A stretch of DNA of 36,310 nt from Planctomycetota bacterium. GTDB taxonomy: Bacteria > Planctomycetota > UBA1135 > GCA-002686595. Both the position numbers and the translations under genes were made by a program. Under the pieces are notes generated by a model. It did not search any database, had not been told where the DNA came from, and saw only the letters and a list, made by a program, of their open reading frames with translations. This document shows positions 25,177 through 33,057 of this stretch, one piece after another. Where the stretch lies: assembly GCA_029259655.1 (NCBI GenBank), contig JAJDET010000062.1, positions 1-36,310 on the forward strand. Reading direction: 5' to 3'. Each line of letters starts with the position of its first letter. Position 1 is the stretch's first letter.

Positions 25177-27453
25177 ATGAAGAACCGCGCCCACCGTGAC
25201 CTCGTTCGTTTCCTGGCCGTCGCCATGGCCGCCGGATTCGCCTCCTGCCATGCCAAGGGCAGCGAGGAGGCCCGCTCTCCGGTCAGCACGTTCACGCCCG
25301 GGTTCGCCCTGCGCCAGGACGTCAAGTTCGGCACCGGCGGCATCAACGAGGCCATCGTGGTCGACCTCGACGGAGACGGCATGGACGATGTGCTCCAGAC
25401 CGACTTCTTCGATCGGAAGATCAACTCGGCGCTCTCCAACCCCGACGGGAGCTTCACGCCCTTCTTCACCCTGCCGACGCCGAGCACGGTCTGGCAGATC
25501 GAGCTGGGCGACTACAACGGAGACGGGATCCGCGACATCAGCGCGATCTGCACCGCCACCGACGGCGGCATCTACGCGGTGGTCGTCTACCGCGGCCTCG
25601 GCGACGGATCGTTCGTCCAGGACGCGGTGCTCGAGCTCGACGCCGAGCCCTACGACTTCACCACGGCCCGCCTCCCGGGCTTCGACCGCGACCACCTGTT
25701 CATCACGCTCCCCGCGGACCTGGAGATCGTGCACGTCGAGCTCACCTCCTCCGGCGTGCTGACCGAGCTCGCCGCCCTCCCGTCCAGCGACGCGGCCACC
25801 TTCGTTCCGTTCACGGTCGCCGCCGTCGACGCGAACGGCGACGGCGCCCGCGACATCATCGTGGGGGAGATGAACGGCCCCGGCACCGGGTCCGATCGCA
25901 TCGTCACCCACGCCTGGGACGCAGCGAGCTCCATCTTCCTGGCGCCGATCGTTCAGGAGCCCATCGCCGCGGCCCCGGTCGTGCGCGCCGTGGGCGACGT
26001 GGACGGCGATGGCTTCGAAGAGCTCGCCGTGCCCCAGATGGATAGCGACCGCGCGCTCCTCCTGATCGGCAGCCCGTCAGGTCTCGGATCTCCGATCGAG
26101 ATCCCGTTCTCGAGCACGACGGCTTCGATCGTCTTCGACGACCTCGACGGAGACGGAATCAAGGACGTCGCGGCCTCGATGTACGACGAGGATGCGATCG
26201 GCGTGCGGATCGCGACGGCGCCCTTCGTCTACGGCGACCTCGCCGTCTACAACGTCGGCGGCCATCCGCGCTCGGTCGCGGTCGGGCTCTTCGGCCAGGG
26301 GCAGGTGAAGGACCTCTTCTGCTCGAACATCCGCGACGTGTCGGTCCTGCATGGGGACGGGACCGGGAACTTCAACGCCTCGCGCGGCTTCCCGATCGGT
26401 GACGACCCGCTCTTCGTCCGCCCCGTGGACCTCGACGGCGACGGGAACATGGATATCGTCAGCATGGACTTCTTCAAGGGGAAGGTCGTGTTCATGCGCG
26501 GCAACGGCGACGGGACCTTCGACAACGCCGGTCAGATCCCGCTCGACCCCTCGTCGCTGGAGTGGCCCGGGTTCCTGATCGTCCGCGACTTCGACGAGGA
26601 TGGACTGCTCGACGTCGCGACCGCCGTCAACAGCAGCGACCGCGTGCAGATCATGCGCAACCCCGGCTCGCTCTCCTTCTCCGAGCCGGTGGTCCAGGCG
26701 CAGATTCCGGTCGGGAGGGGTCCCATCGGGCTGGACGCCGGCGACATCGACAACGACGGTCACCAGGACGTCGTCGTGGCCAACTCCGGTGCCGACAACA
26801 TCCAGGTGCTGCTCGGGCACGGGGACGCGAGCTTCTCCGCGCGTGGCGCCGTTCCGAGCCCGTATCTGCCGCTGGTCGTGCTGCTCGGCGACTGGGACGG
26901 CGACGGGAACCTCGACGTGGCCGTGACGACCCGCGCACTCGACGGCACCGACACACACCTCCTGCTCTTCCGGGGCGACGGGACCGGCGATCTGAGCCTG
27001 GTCGCGCAGCAACCCCTTCCGCGCTTCTCGCCGGTCCTGCACATGGCGGACTTCGACGAGGACGGATTGCCGGACATCGTCGGATCCCAGCCCGACGTGG
27101 ACGCCGACGAGTTGCTCGTGCTGATCAACCGGGGCGACTTCACGTTCGACGTCCGTCCGCTGAAGGTCGGCTTTCAGATGGGAACGCTCGAGGTCACGGA
27201 CGCGAACCTCGACGGACACCAGGACATCCTCGCGCTCTTGAGCCACGGCCAGCTGGTCATCGCCCTCGGCGACGGCAGCGGCGGGTTCCCGGTCCTGCTT
27301 CCGCCGAACGGTGAGCAGTTCCCCGCTCCGCGCGGCGCGATCACCTCCGCGCTGGCCGACGTCGACAACGACGGCCTCCCGGATCTCCTGACGGTCTCGC
27401 CGAAGCACGAGCACCTGTGGGTCGCGCTCAACCGCGGGACGCCCTTCCAGTGA
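25177..27453 (+). CDS. FG-GAP/VCBS-repeat lipoprotein, beta-propeller
   Basis: A 758-residue exported protein. The N-terminus (basic, then VRFLAVAMAAGFASC) resembles a lipoprotein signal with Cys24, although Phe at the -3 position is unusual. Twelve calcium-binding loops of DxDxDGxxD type occur through the protein (for example DLDGDGMDD, DYNGDGIRD, DLDGDGIKD, DIDNDGHQD, DVDNDGLPD), each starting an FG-GAP/VCBS propeller blade, enough for roughly two propellers. Such proteins mediate adhesion or recognition outside the cell. I chose ATG 25177 because it gives the signal peptide; the upstream frame to 24988 is Arg/Gly-rich and unlike protein. The Shine-Dalgarno is poor. A strong hairpin follows the stop. 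Confidence 0.8.
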   Translation: MKNRAHRDLVRFLAVAMAAGFASCHAKGSEEARSPVSTFTPGFALRQDVKFGTGGINEAIVVDLDGDGMDDVLQTDFFDRKINSALSNPDGSFTPFFTLPTPSTVWQIELGDYNGDGIRDISAICTATDGGIYAVVVYRGLGDGSFVQDAVLELDAEPYDFTTARLPGFDRDHLFITLPADLEIVHVELTSSGVLTELAALPSSDAATFVPFTVAAVDANGDGARDIIVGEMNGPGTGSDRIVTHAWDAASSIFLAPIVQEPIAAAPVVRAVGDVDGDGFEELAVPQMDSDRALLLIGSPSGLGSPIEIPFSSTTASIVFDDLDGDGIKDVAASMYDEDAIGVRIATAPFVYGDLAVYNVGGHPRSVAVGLFGQGQVKDLFCSNIRDVSVLHGDGTGNFNASRGFPIGDDPLFVRPVDLDGDGNMDIVSMDFFKGKVVFMRGNGDGTFDNAGQIPLDPSSLEWPGFLIVRDFDEDGLLDVATAVNSSDRVQIMRNPGSLSFSEPVVQAQIPVGRGPIGLDAGDIDNDGHQDVVVANSGADNIQVLLGHGDASFSARGAVPSPYLPLVVLLGDWDGDGNLDVAVTTRALDGTDTHLLLFRGDGTGDLSLVAQQPLPRFSPVLHMADFDEDGLPDIVGSQPDVDADELLVLINRGDFTFDVRPLKVGFQMGTLEVTDANLDGHQDILALLSHGQLVIALGDGSGGFPVLLPPNGEQFPAPRGAITSALADVDNDGLPDLLTVSPKHEHLWVALNRGTPFQ

Positions 27454-27461
27454 GAGGGGCC

Positions 27462-27484
27462 GGGCCCGGTCGATGACCGGGCCC
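27462..27484 (+). terminator. Perfect 10-bp hairpin after the FG-GAP gene
   Basis: GGGCCCGGTC-gat-GACCGGGCCC, a perfect 10-bp stem with a 3-nt loop, starting 9 bp past the stop codon. It has no T-run after it, but its position and stability make it a likely terminator or 3' stabiliser. Confidence 0.6.
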
Positions 27485-27610
27485 TCGGTCCCGCGCGGCT
27501 TCCCCGGGGAGGAATCCCGGATTCCGGCTACGATGGCGGGTGGCGACGGCCCTCTGGGTTTCGCGCCCCCCCGACGTCCCCGGCCGATGGATCCCGAGAG
27601 GTATTCCCCG

Positions 27611-28741
27611 ATGCTCAAGCTCGTCGCCGCGCTCCTGTCCTTCTCCGCGCTCGTCGCTTCCCCCGGTGCTCAGGCCCCCGACATGGTCGAGTACCAGCGC
27701 CACTTCGACGCCGGGATCGAGGACCTGCGGGCGGGACGACACGCCGAAGGGGTCGCGGCTTTCGAGCGCTGCCTCGAGATCGTCCCGAAGAGCGACACCT
27801 GCGCCTACAACATCGCCTGCGGCTACTCGCTCGCGGGCCAGGTCGACAAGGCCTTCGAGTGGCTCGACAGGTCGGCGGACTGGGGCTTCGGCGGGCGCGC
27901 GGGCAACATGGACCTCGCCAAGCAAGACCCCGACCTCGAGAACCTGCGCGGCGATCCCCGCTTCGCGAAGAGCCTCGAGCGGATGGAGAAGGCGCAGAAG
28001 CTCTTGGAGGAGCGCCAGAAGCTCGCCGACGAATACGCGAAGACGCCGGTCGTCTACGTCCCGCCGTCGGCGCCGCCGGAAGGCGAGGAGATCGGCGTTC
28101 TGGTCGTGCTGCACGATCTCGGAGGAACGAAGGACGGCGTGGCGAGCGGACCCTGGAAGCGCGTCGCCGACGCACTGGGGATGGCGCTCGTCGCTCCCTC
28201 CGGGAAGTACCTCGTCGGCGAGGAGCCCTCGCGCGGGATGTCGTGGGTCGACGACGCCAACGCCTACCTCCAGCGCTACTGGACCTATGAGCGGCCCGTG
28301 CAAGACGCGGTGAGCGCGTTCAAGCGCCAGCGCAAGGTCGACTCGACGCGCGTCTTCGTCGCCGGCGTCGGTGAGGGCGCCATGCTCGCCTTCAACATCG
28401 CCGTGTCCGGACCCGGCCTCTACAAGGGCGCGCTCCTCGTGGACGGCCCGCTCGTACCCCAGCTGGCCGAATCGAAAGCCGCCAACGCGGGCAAGATGGG
28501 GCTCCGGACGCGGATCCTCCTGCAAGAAGGCGTCACCTTCCTGGCGCCCGAACAGAGCCTCCCCGAGTACGCGGGCGCACTGCGCCAGCTCTTGACGCAA
28601 TGGGGGATCGAGGCCGACGTGAAGACGACCCCGAGGCGCCCCGCGTCCGGAGGCGAGGACGCCTACGTCGAGATGCTCGTGGAGGCCCTGCGGGGCCTGG
28701 AGCCTGCCGCCAAGGCGGCCGAGGCCGGAGCCTCTCGCTAG
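27611..28741 (+). CDS. Secreted TPR plus alpha/beta-hydrolase-like protein lacking the nucleophile
   Basis: A 376-residue protein with a signal peptide (LKLVAALLSFSALVASPGAQA). An N-terminal TPR/TPR-end-of-group region follows (YNIACGYSLAGQVDKAFEWL, then DPDLENLRGDPRFAKSLE). From ~residue 150 there is an esterase/phospholipase-like alpha/beta-hydrolase fold (IGVLVVLHDLGGTKDGVAS; VFVAGVGEGAML). The nucleophile elbow, normally GxSxG, reads G252-V-G254-E-G256, so the catalytic Ser is Gly; hydrolase activity is doubtful and a binding or pseudoenzyme role is more likely. The start ATG 27611 gives the signal peptide and has GAGAGG upstream. It is a single gene between two hairpins. Confidence 0.72.
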   Translation: MLKLVAALLSFSALVASPGAQAPDMVEYQRHFDAGIEDLRAGRHAEGVAAFERCLEIVPKSDTCAYNIACGYSLAGQVDKAFEWLDRSADWGFGGRAGNMDLAKQDPDLENLRGDPRFAKSLERMEKAQKLLEERQKLADEYAKTPVVYVPPSAPPEGEEIGVLVVLHDLGGTKDGVASGPWKRVADALGMALVAPSGKYLVGEEPSRGMSWVDDANAYLQRYWTYERPVQDAVSAFKRQRKVDSTRVFVAGVGEGAMLAFNIAVSGPGLYKGALLVDGPLVPQLAESKAANAGKMGLRTRILLQEGVTFLAPEQSLPEYAGALRQLLTQWGIEADVKTTPRRPASGGEDAYVEMLVEALRGLEPAAKAAEAGASR

Positions 28742-28756
28742 GCCGGACTGCCGGCC
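28741..28756 (+). terminator. Hairpin at the stop codon of the hydrolase-like gene
   Basis: GGCCGG-actg-CCGGCC, a perfect 6-bp stem that begins with the last base of the stop codon. No T-run. Candidate terminator before the nucleotidyltransferase promoter. Confidence 0.35.
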
Positions 28757-28841
28757 ACGCGTGACTCGCCCCGCATCGGCGCGCGCCGAGGATGCCCTGC
28801 GGGCGGCCACGGTCTTTTCGGCCGCGCCTCCAGGCCGACGA

Positions 28842-28870
28842 TTGTCCCCGTCAGGCGGCGGCAGTAGCTT
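28842..28870 (+). promoter_or_regulatory. Candidate promoter of the nucleotidyltransferase-larE pair
   Basis: TTGTCC (28842-28847) and TAGCTT (28865-28870) with a 17-bp spacer. The -10 is weak, but it ends 9 nt before the ATG, as at rlmI, which would again give a near-leaderless transcript; no Shine-Dalgarno is visible. Confidence 0.35.
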
Positions 28871-28879
28871 CCGGGGCCC

Positions 28880-29821
28880 ATGGCTTCCCCTCTCGAGCTC
28901 CAGGGTGTGATCCTCGCCGCGGGCAAGGGCACGCGCATCCGTCCGCTCTCCGAGCACCTCCCGAAACCACTGCTTCCGATCCTCGGCAAGCCGATCCTGC
29001 AGTGGCAGATCGAGGCGATGCGCGGTCTCGGGATCTCCGACATCGTCATCGTGATCGGACACCTGGGGCACCACGTCGTCGGTGAGTTCGGAGACGGGCA
29101 CGAGCTCGGCGTCAACATCACATACGTCGAGCAGGAAGAGACGCTCGGGATCGCGCACGCCGTCGCCCAGCTCGCGCCGCACGTGGAGCTTCCCTTCATG
29201 CTCTTCCTCGCGGACATCTTCTTCGAGACCGAGGACCTCTCCCAGATGGTCGAGCTCTTCTCGCGCGACGACGTCCAGGGCGTCCTCGCCGTCAAGAAGG
29301 AGCCCGACCCCGATGCGATCCGGCGGAACTTCACGGTCGAGCTCGACGCGCAGGGGTTCGTGCGGCGCGTGATCGAGAAGCCGCGCGAGCCGGCGACCGA
29401 CCTCAAGGGCTGTGGGTTGTATCTGTTCGATCAATCGATCTTCGACGCCGTCCGCAGGACGCCTCGTACCGCGCTCCGTGACGAGTACGAGCTGACGGAG
29501 TCCATCCAGATCTTCATCGACCAGGGCGCGGGTGTGGTTCCGGCGCAGGTCGTTCAGGAGGACCTGAATCTGTCGAACGGAACCGACCTGCTCGACATCA
29601 ACCTGCACGTGATGGAGCGTTCGGGGCACGACAACTGGGTGGACGAATCCGCTACGGTCGAGGACGGCGCAGAGCTCGCGCGTGTGGTCGTCATGGCCGG
29701 AGCTCACGTCCCGAGCAATGCGCAGCTCCACGAGTGCCTGGTGATGCCGGGCGAGAGCGTGAGCCCCGGCGAGCACCGACGCGTGATCTTCATGCGCGGC
29801 CACGAGATCAGCTGTATCTAG
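28880..29821 (+). CDS. Sugar-1-phosphate nucleotidyltransferase
   Basis: A 313-residue enzyme of the NTP_transferase family, which makes NDP-sugars from sugar-1-phosphate and NTP for surface polysaccharides. The nucleotide-binding signature is near-ideal: GVILAAGKGTRIRPLSEHLP, then KPLLPILGKPILQWQIE. Further landmarks are QEETLGIAHAVAQL, the metal-binding LADIFFE and VIEKPREPATDLKGCGLYLF. The C-terminal ~70 residues look like a short beta-helix remnant rather than a full GlmU/GlgC acyltransferase. The base and sugar cannot be told from sequence; RfbA/RmlA-like thymidylyltransferases and related uridylyltransferases are the nearest relatives. larE starts one base after its stop. Confidence 0.83.
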   Translation: MASPLELQGVILAAGKGTRIRPLSEHLPKPLLPILGKPILQWQIEAMRGLGISDIVIVIGHLGHHVVGEFGDGHELGVNITYVEQEETLGIAHAVAQLAPHVELPFMLFLADIFFETEDLSQMVELFSRDDVQGVLAVKKEPDPDAIRRNFTVELDAQGFVRRVIEKPREPATDLKGCGLYLFDQSIFDAVRRTPRTALRDEYELTESIQIFIDQGAGVVPAQVVQEDLNLSNGTDLLDINLHVMERSGHDNWVDESATVEDGAELARVVVMAGAHVPSNAQLHECLVMPGESVSPGEHRRVIFMRGHEISCI

Positions 29822-29822
29822 C

Positions 29823-30644
29823 GTGGACGAGAGAGAAGAACGGCTCCTGGCGCGACTCCGGTCGCTCGAGAGCGTCGCCGTCGCCTTCTCCGGCGGAGTG
29901 GACTCCTCGGTCCTCTTGCACGCCGCACGGCGCGTGTTGGGGGACCGGGCGGTGGGCGTCCTCGCGGATTCGCCGTCGCTTCCGCGGCGGGAGCTCGCCT
30001 CGGCGCGCGATCTCGCAGAGGCGATCGGGGGCGAGCTCGTGGTCGTCTCGACCGACGAGCTCTCCGATCCGCGTTACGTCCGGAACGCCGGGGATCGCTG
30101 CTACTTCTGCAAGTCGGCCCTGTTCGACGCGATGCTCCTGGTCGCGACCGAACGCGACCTCGCTCACCTGGCCTTCGGCGAGATCACCGACGATCTCGCC
30201 GACGACCGCCCTGGAGCTCGCGCAGCGGGAGAGCGAGGCGTCGTCGCACCGCTCTCCGAGACCGGCTTCTCGAAGGAGGACGTCCGCGCCTACGCGCACA
30301 CCCACGGCCTGGCTGTCGCCGAGAAGCCGGCTTCGGCCTGCCTGGCTTCCCGCATTCCCGTCGGTACGCGCGTGACGCGCAGCCGCCTGGATCGTGTAGA
30401 GCGCGCGGAGGATGCCCTGCACGGGCTGGGGCTCTCCGTGCTTCGGGTCCGCGACCGGGGCGAGGTCGCCGGGGTCGAGGTGGGGCAGGACGAGAGGGAG
30501 CTGGCGGCGAGCCTGCGGGTCGAGATCGAGCGCGCGTTCGCTCCCCTCGGATTCGCCGAGGTCGAGCTCTCGATCTACGTCCCGCCCGCGAACCGTGCTC
30601 GAGCTACGTGTCCATCCCCTTCACCAGCGGTTCGTAGGTCATGA
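29823..30644 (+). CDS. larE: Pyridinium-3,5-biscarboxylic acid mononucleotide sulfurtransferase LarE
   Basis: A 273-residue PP-loop ATPase that puts sulfur into the nickel-pincer cofactor used by LarA-type racemases. The PP-loop AFSGGVDSSVLLH (S23-S29) is clear. Two cysteine sites matter: C93/C96 in RCYFCKS and C173 in SACLASRIPVGTRVTRSR. C173 aligns with the sacrificial Cys of the Lactobacillus enzyme; together with the CxxC pair it fits the [4Fe-4S] type described for Thermotoga maritima LarE. Neither larB, larC nor larA is in the window. The last ~15 residues are atypical and overlap the convergent HD-domain gene by 41 bp. GTG start 1 bp past the previous stop. Confidence 0.85.
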   Translation: MDEREERLLARLRSLESVAVAFSGGVDSSVLLHAARRVLGDRAVGVLADSPSLPRRELASARDLAEAIGGELVVVSTDELSDPRYVRNAGDRCYFCKSALFDAMLLVATERDLAHLAFGEITDDLADDRPGARAAGERGVVAPLSETGFSKEDVRAYAHTHGLAVAEKPASACLASRIPVGTRVTRSRLDRVERAEDALHGLGLSVLRVRDRGEVAGVEVGQDERELAASLRVEIERAFAPLGFAEVELSIYVPPANRARATCPSPSPAVRRS

Positions 30645-31155
30645 AGTCCGCGTGGTGGACGATGAACGCCTCGGGCGAGCGCTTGATCAGGTTCCCCTCG
30701 CCCGCGTGTGCCGCGACGATGTGGCAGACGGCGTCGGAGAGCCCGGCTTCCTGAGCGAGTGACACGCCCGTGAAGGGGTGGCGCAGGTACTTCCCGCGCC
30801 GGCTCTGGCGCAGCTCGCCTCCCTCCTTCTCGTACTCGAGGAGCTTCCCGACGTCGGCCAGGATGGCGCCGGCGATGAGCGTGTCGCGGTGCACGGGCAT
30901 GGCCTTGCCCATGAACTCCTCGATCTTCTTCGCGCACTCGAGCGCGAGGTGCACGACCAGCCGCTTGTGTGCGAGGAAGCTCACGGGACAGTTCGCCACG
31001 TGGAGCGTGAAGGGCATCTCTGCGAGGTCGTCGGGCTCGAGGGGGCTGCGCTCGAATCCGAGCTCCCATGCGCGTCGTGTCTTCGTGCGCATGTCCTCGT
31101 CCTCGATCCACTGGAGCTCGGGCCAGATCTTCTCGACGGCTTCTGCGTAGGACAT
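30604..31155 (-). CDS. HD-domain protein with altered HD motif
   Basis: A 183-residue cytoplasmic protein with the layout of small HD phosphohydrolases: H69 (VVHLALECAK), ILADVGKLLEYE, LRHPFTGVSLA, HIVAAHAGEGN and HHADFM. The defining His-Asp pair reads A100-D101, so one metal ligand is missing, while the other histidines and the aspartates remain. It may bind metal differently or act without hydrolysis. The substrate is unknown. It ends inside the 3' end of larE on the other strand. The N-terminal ~50 residues (WPELQWIEDEDMRTKTRRAW) are not part of the HD core. Confidence 0.7.
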   Translation of the reverse strand: MSYAEAVEKIWPELQWIEDEDMRTKTRRAWELGFERSPLEPDDLAEMPFTLHVANCPVSFLAHKRLVVHLALECAKKIEEFMGKAMPVHRDTLIAGAILADVGKLLEYEKEGGELRQSRRGKYLRHPFTGVSLAQEAGLSDAVCHIVAAHAGEGNLIKRSPEAFIVHHADFMTYEPLVKGMDT

Positions 31156-31213
31156 GCGCGAGAGAATAGCTCCGGGGGCCGGGGGAGTCTTCCCCTTCCC
31201 GACGCCGGGCCCA

Positions 31214-32344
31214 CTAGCGCTGGAACACCGGGAGGAGCCCCTCGCTCATCGAAATCACGAGGCAGTTGATCGCCGTCGCGTAGCCGTCGCCGTACTGCGC
31301 GTCGAGCCAGCGGCCGTCCGGTTCCTGGTCGGCCAGGACGTTCCGGAACTCCGTCTCGCTCCAGCGCTCGAAATGCGTCGGGTCGGTGTTCTGCCAGAAG
31401 GCCTGTGCGAGGTACAGGCGCTCGTAGTGAGGGAAGCGAGGCGTCTTGTCTTCCGAATCGCGCAGAGCGAGCTCGCGCCAGATGGCGTCGATCCCGATGT
31501 CGACGACTTCGCTCGCGTATTCTCCGAGCGAGTAGAGCGTCGAGACGGCGGCGGCCGTCAGGGCCACGGAGGTGTGCGCTTCCGGGTCTCCCAGCTCGTA
31601 GGCGAAGAGGCCGTTCTCGAGCTGAGAGCGCTTCACGTACTCCTGGGCGCGACGGATCACATCGACGTCGACGACGATGCCCGCGTCCCGGGCGGCACGC
31701 AGCGCCGCGACGAGACAGATCGTCACGGAGCCCTCGTGCTGGAGCAGGCGCTCGGGCCCGTAGAACCAGGCACCCTCCCTCCCCTGCGTGCGCTCGATGA
31801 GCCGCACCGCTGCCGTGAGCGATCTGCGCAACGACTCGCCCACGGCGGTCCGCGGCGAGGTCGAATAGGCCTGAGCGAGGGCCAGCGTCGCGAACCCGTG
31901 ACTGTGCATCTTGACGGCTGCGGGTGCCGATCTGCGTCCGATGAACCCGTGATCGGGCGCGTCGGTGTCCAGCTCGACGTGACCCAGGAGGTAGTCGACT
32001 GCGCGCGCGACGTTCTCACCGTAGGGCCCTCGCCCGTACTCGTTGCCGGCGGCCATGAGTGCCAGCGCACCCAGGGCCGTCGCCGCGATCGGAACACGTA
32101 CTCCGTTGTTCGTCGTCGCGACGGGCATCGAACCGTCGAGGTTCTGGGCCTGGCGCGAGGCGAGCCATGACACGCCTCGCTCGAACGCGGCCTGCACGGC
32201 GGCGTCACGGCGTGCGGTCTCCCCGGGATCCGCCGCGACCACCCGCCCCTCGCTCTCCTTGTTCTCTTGACCGTCGAGCACTACTTCGCGATCGGCGGCG
32301 AGCGCGACGAAGGAGACGGCGATCGCCGGCAGCCAGCTAGACAT
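31214..32344 (-). CDS. Exported prenyltransferase/squalene-oxidase-repeat protein
   Basis: A 376-residue protein with a signal peptide (WLPAIAVSFVALA) and an alpha/alpha toroid of prenyltransferase/squalene-oxidase repeats (GVSWLASRQAQNLDGSM; YVKRSQLENGLFAYEL; DQEPDGRWLDAQYGDGYATA). The general-acid DxDD of squalene-hopene cyclases is not seen, so it is probably not a cyclase. Proteins of this type are numerous in planctomycetes, usually near MoxR/vWA or coiled-coil secreted proteins, and their function is unknown. It follows the next gene by 14 bp in the same direction, so the three genes from 35867 to 31214 form one unit. Confidence 0.78.
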   Translation of the reverse strand: MSSWLPAIAVSFVALAADREVVLDGQENKESEGRVVAADPGETARRDAAVQAAFERGVSWLASRQAQNLDGSMPVATTNNGVRVPIAATALGALALMAAGNEYGRGPYGENVARAVDYLLGHVELDTDAPDHGFIGRRSAPAAVKMHSHGFATLALAQAYSTSPRTAVGESLRRSLTAAVRLIERTQGREGAWFYGPERLLQHEGSVTICLVAALRAARDAGIVVDVDVIRRAQEYVKRSQLENGLFAYELGDPEAHTSVALTAAAVSTLYSLGEYASEVVDIGIDAIWRELALRDSEDKTPRFPHYERLYLAQAFWQNTDPTHFERWSETEFRNVLADQEPDGRWLDAQYGDGYATAINCLVISMSEGLLPVFQR

Positions 32345-32358
32345 GGCGAGCGCCGTGA

Positions 32359-33057
32359 TCAGGGCCGCCGGTTCAGCCGGCGGTAGTAGGAGTCGATCCA
32401 GTCGCGGTACTGGACGGGCAGGTCGCCGCCGCCCTGACTGCGGAAGACTTCCCGCACGCGCGGGGGCAGCTCTCCCCAGCTCTCGCCCTCATCGGCGCCG
32501 CGCTGGGGGGGACCTTCGCCGCTCTCCGGCGGCGTTTCGCCGCGGCGGTTCTCCGGATCCTCGTCCGAGTCCTCGCTGCCTCCGGGCTTCTCGCCGCTGG
32601 GCTTCTCACCACCCTCTTCCTCTCCGCTCTCCGGTTGCTCGGGTGTGCGCTCGGGCTGCTGCTCGCGATTCTGGTTCTGATCCAGCGGGCTCTCACCCGG
32701 CGACGGCTGCGGGCGCGAACCGCCTCCGCCCTGGCCCTGGGGCTTCTGCTCGCTAGCGAGCTGGAGCAGGCGGTCCATGTCACGTGCGACCTCCTGGCTC
32801 TGCTGCTTCGTCTCCCGCAGGAGATCGCCGAGGCCGCTCTTCTCCGGGAGCTCGAGCGGGACGTCGCCTGCCGCTGCATCGGACAGGTACACGTCGATCT
32901 TGCGCAGGACGCGCTCGACGCGCGCGAAGATCTCGCGGATCTCCTGCTGGGGATCCGAGTCTCCGCCCATGACCTCGCTCGGACGCGGTTCCTGGGCAGA
33001 CGTCCCTGCAGCGAGGACGAGCGAGAAGAGGGCGGTGAGAGTGGTTGCGCGCATCAT
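32359..33057 (-). CDS. Secreted low-complexity protein with conserved C-terminal motif
   Basis: A 232-residue protein: signal peptide (ATTLTALFSLVLAAGTSAQE), a helical stretch (~40-110, REIFARVERVLRKIDVYL), a disordered Gln/Pro/Glu/Gly-rich middle (~110-195), then a compact ending LPPRVREVFRSQGGGDLP and VQYRDWIDSYYRRLN. That last motif looks like a docking element, and I recall similar endings in planctomycete proteins encoded in such clusters. The ATG at 33057 overlaps the stop of the upstream coiled-coil gene as ATGA, so the two are made together and may bind each other. Function unknown. Confidence 0.72.
   Translation of the reverse strand: MMRATTLTALFSLVLAAGTSAQEPRPSEVMGGDSDPQQEIREIFARVERVLRKIDVYLSDAAAGDVPLELPEKSGLGDLLRETKQQSQEVARDMDRLLQLASEQKPQGQGGGGSRPQPSPGESPLDQNQNREQQPERTPEQPESGEEEGGEKPSGEKPGGSEDSDEDPENRRGETPPESGEGPPQRGADEGESWGELPPRVREVFRSQGGGDLPVQYRDWIDSYYRRLNRRP

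Noticed and set aside
25148..25180. Resemblance to a TPP riboswitch (GGTGCT, CCGAGA, AACCTGAT)
   Set aside because: The required downstream GATAATGCCAGCGTAGGG-like half is missing, the segment runs into the coding start, and the gene is not a thiamine gene; the real thiS-thiG genes lack such a leader.
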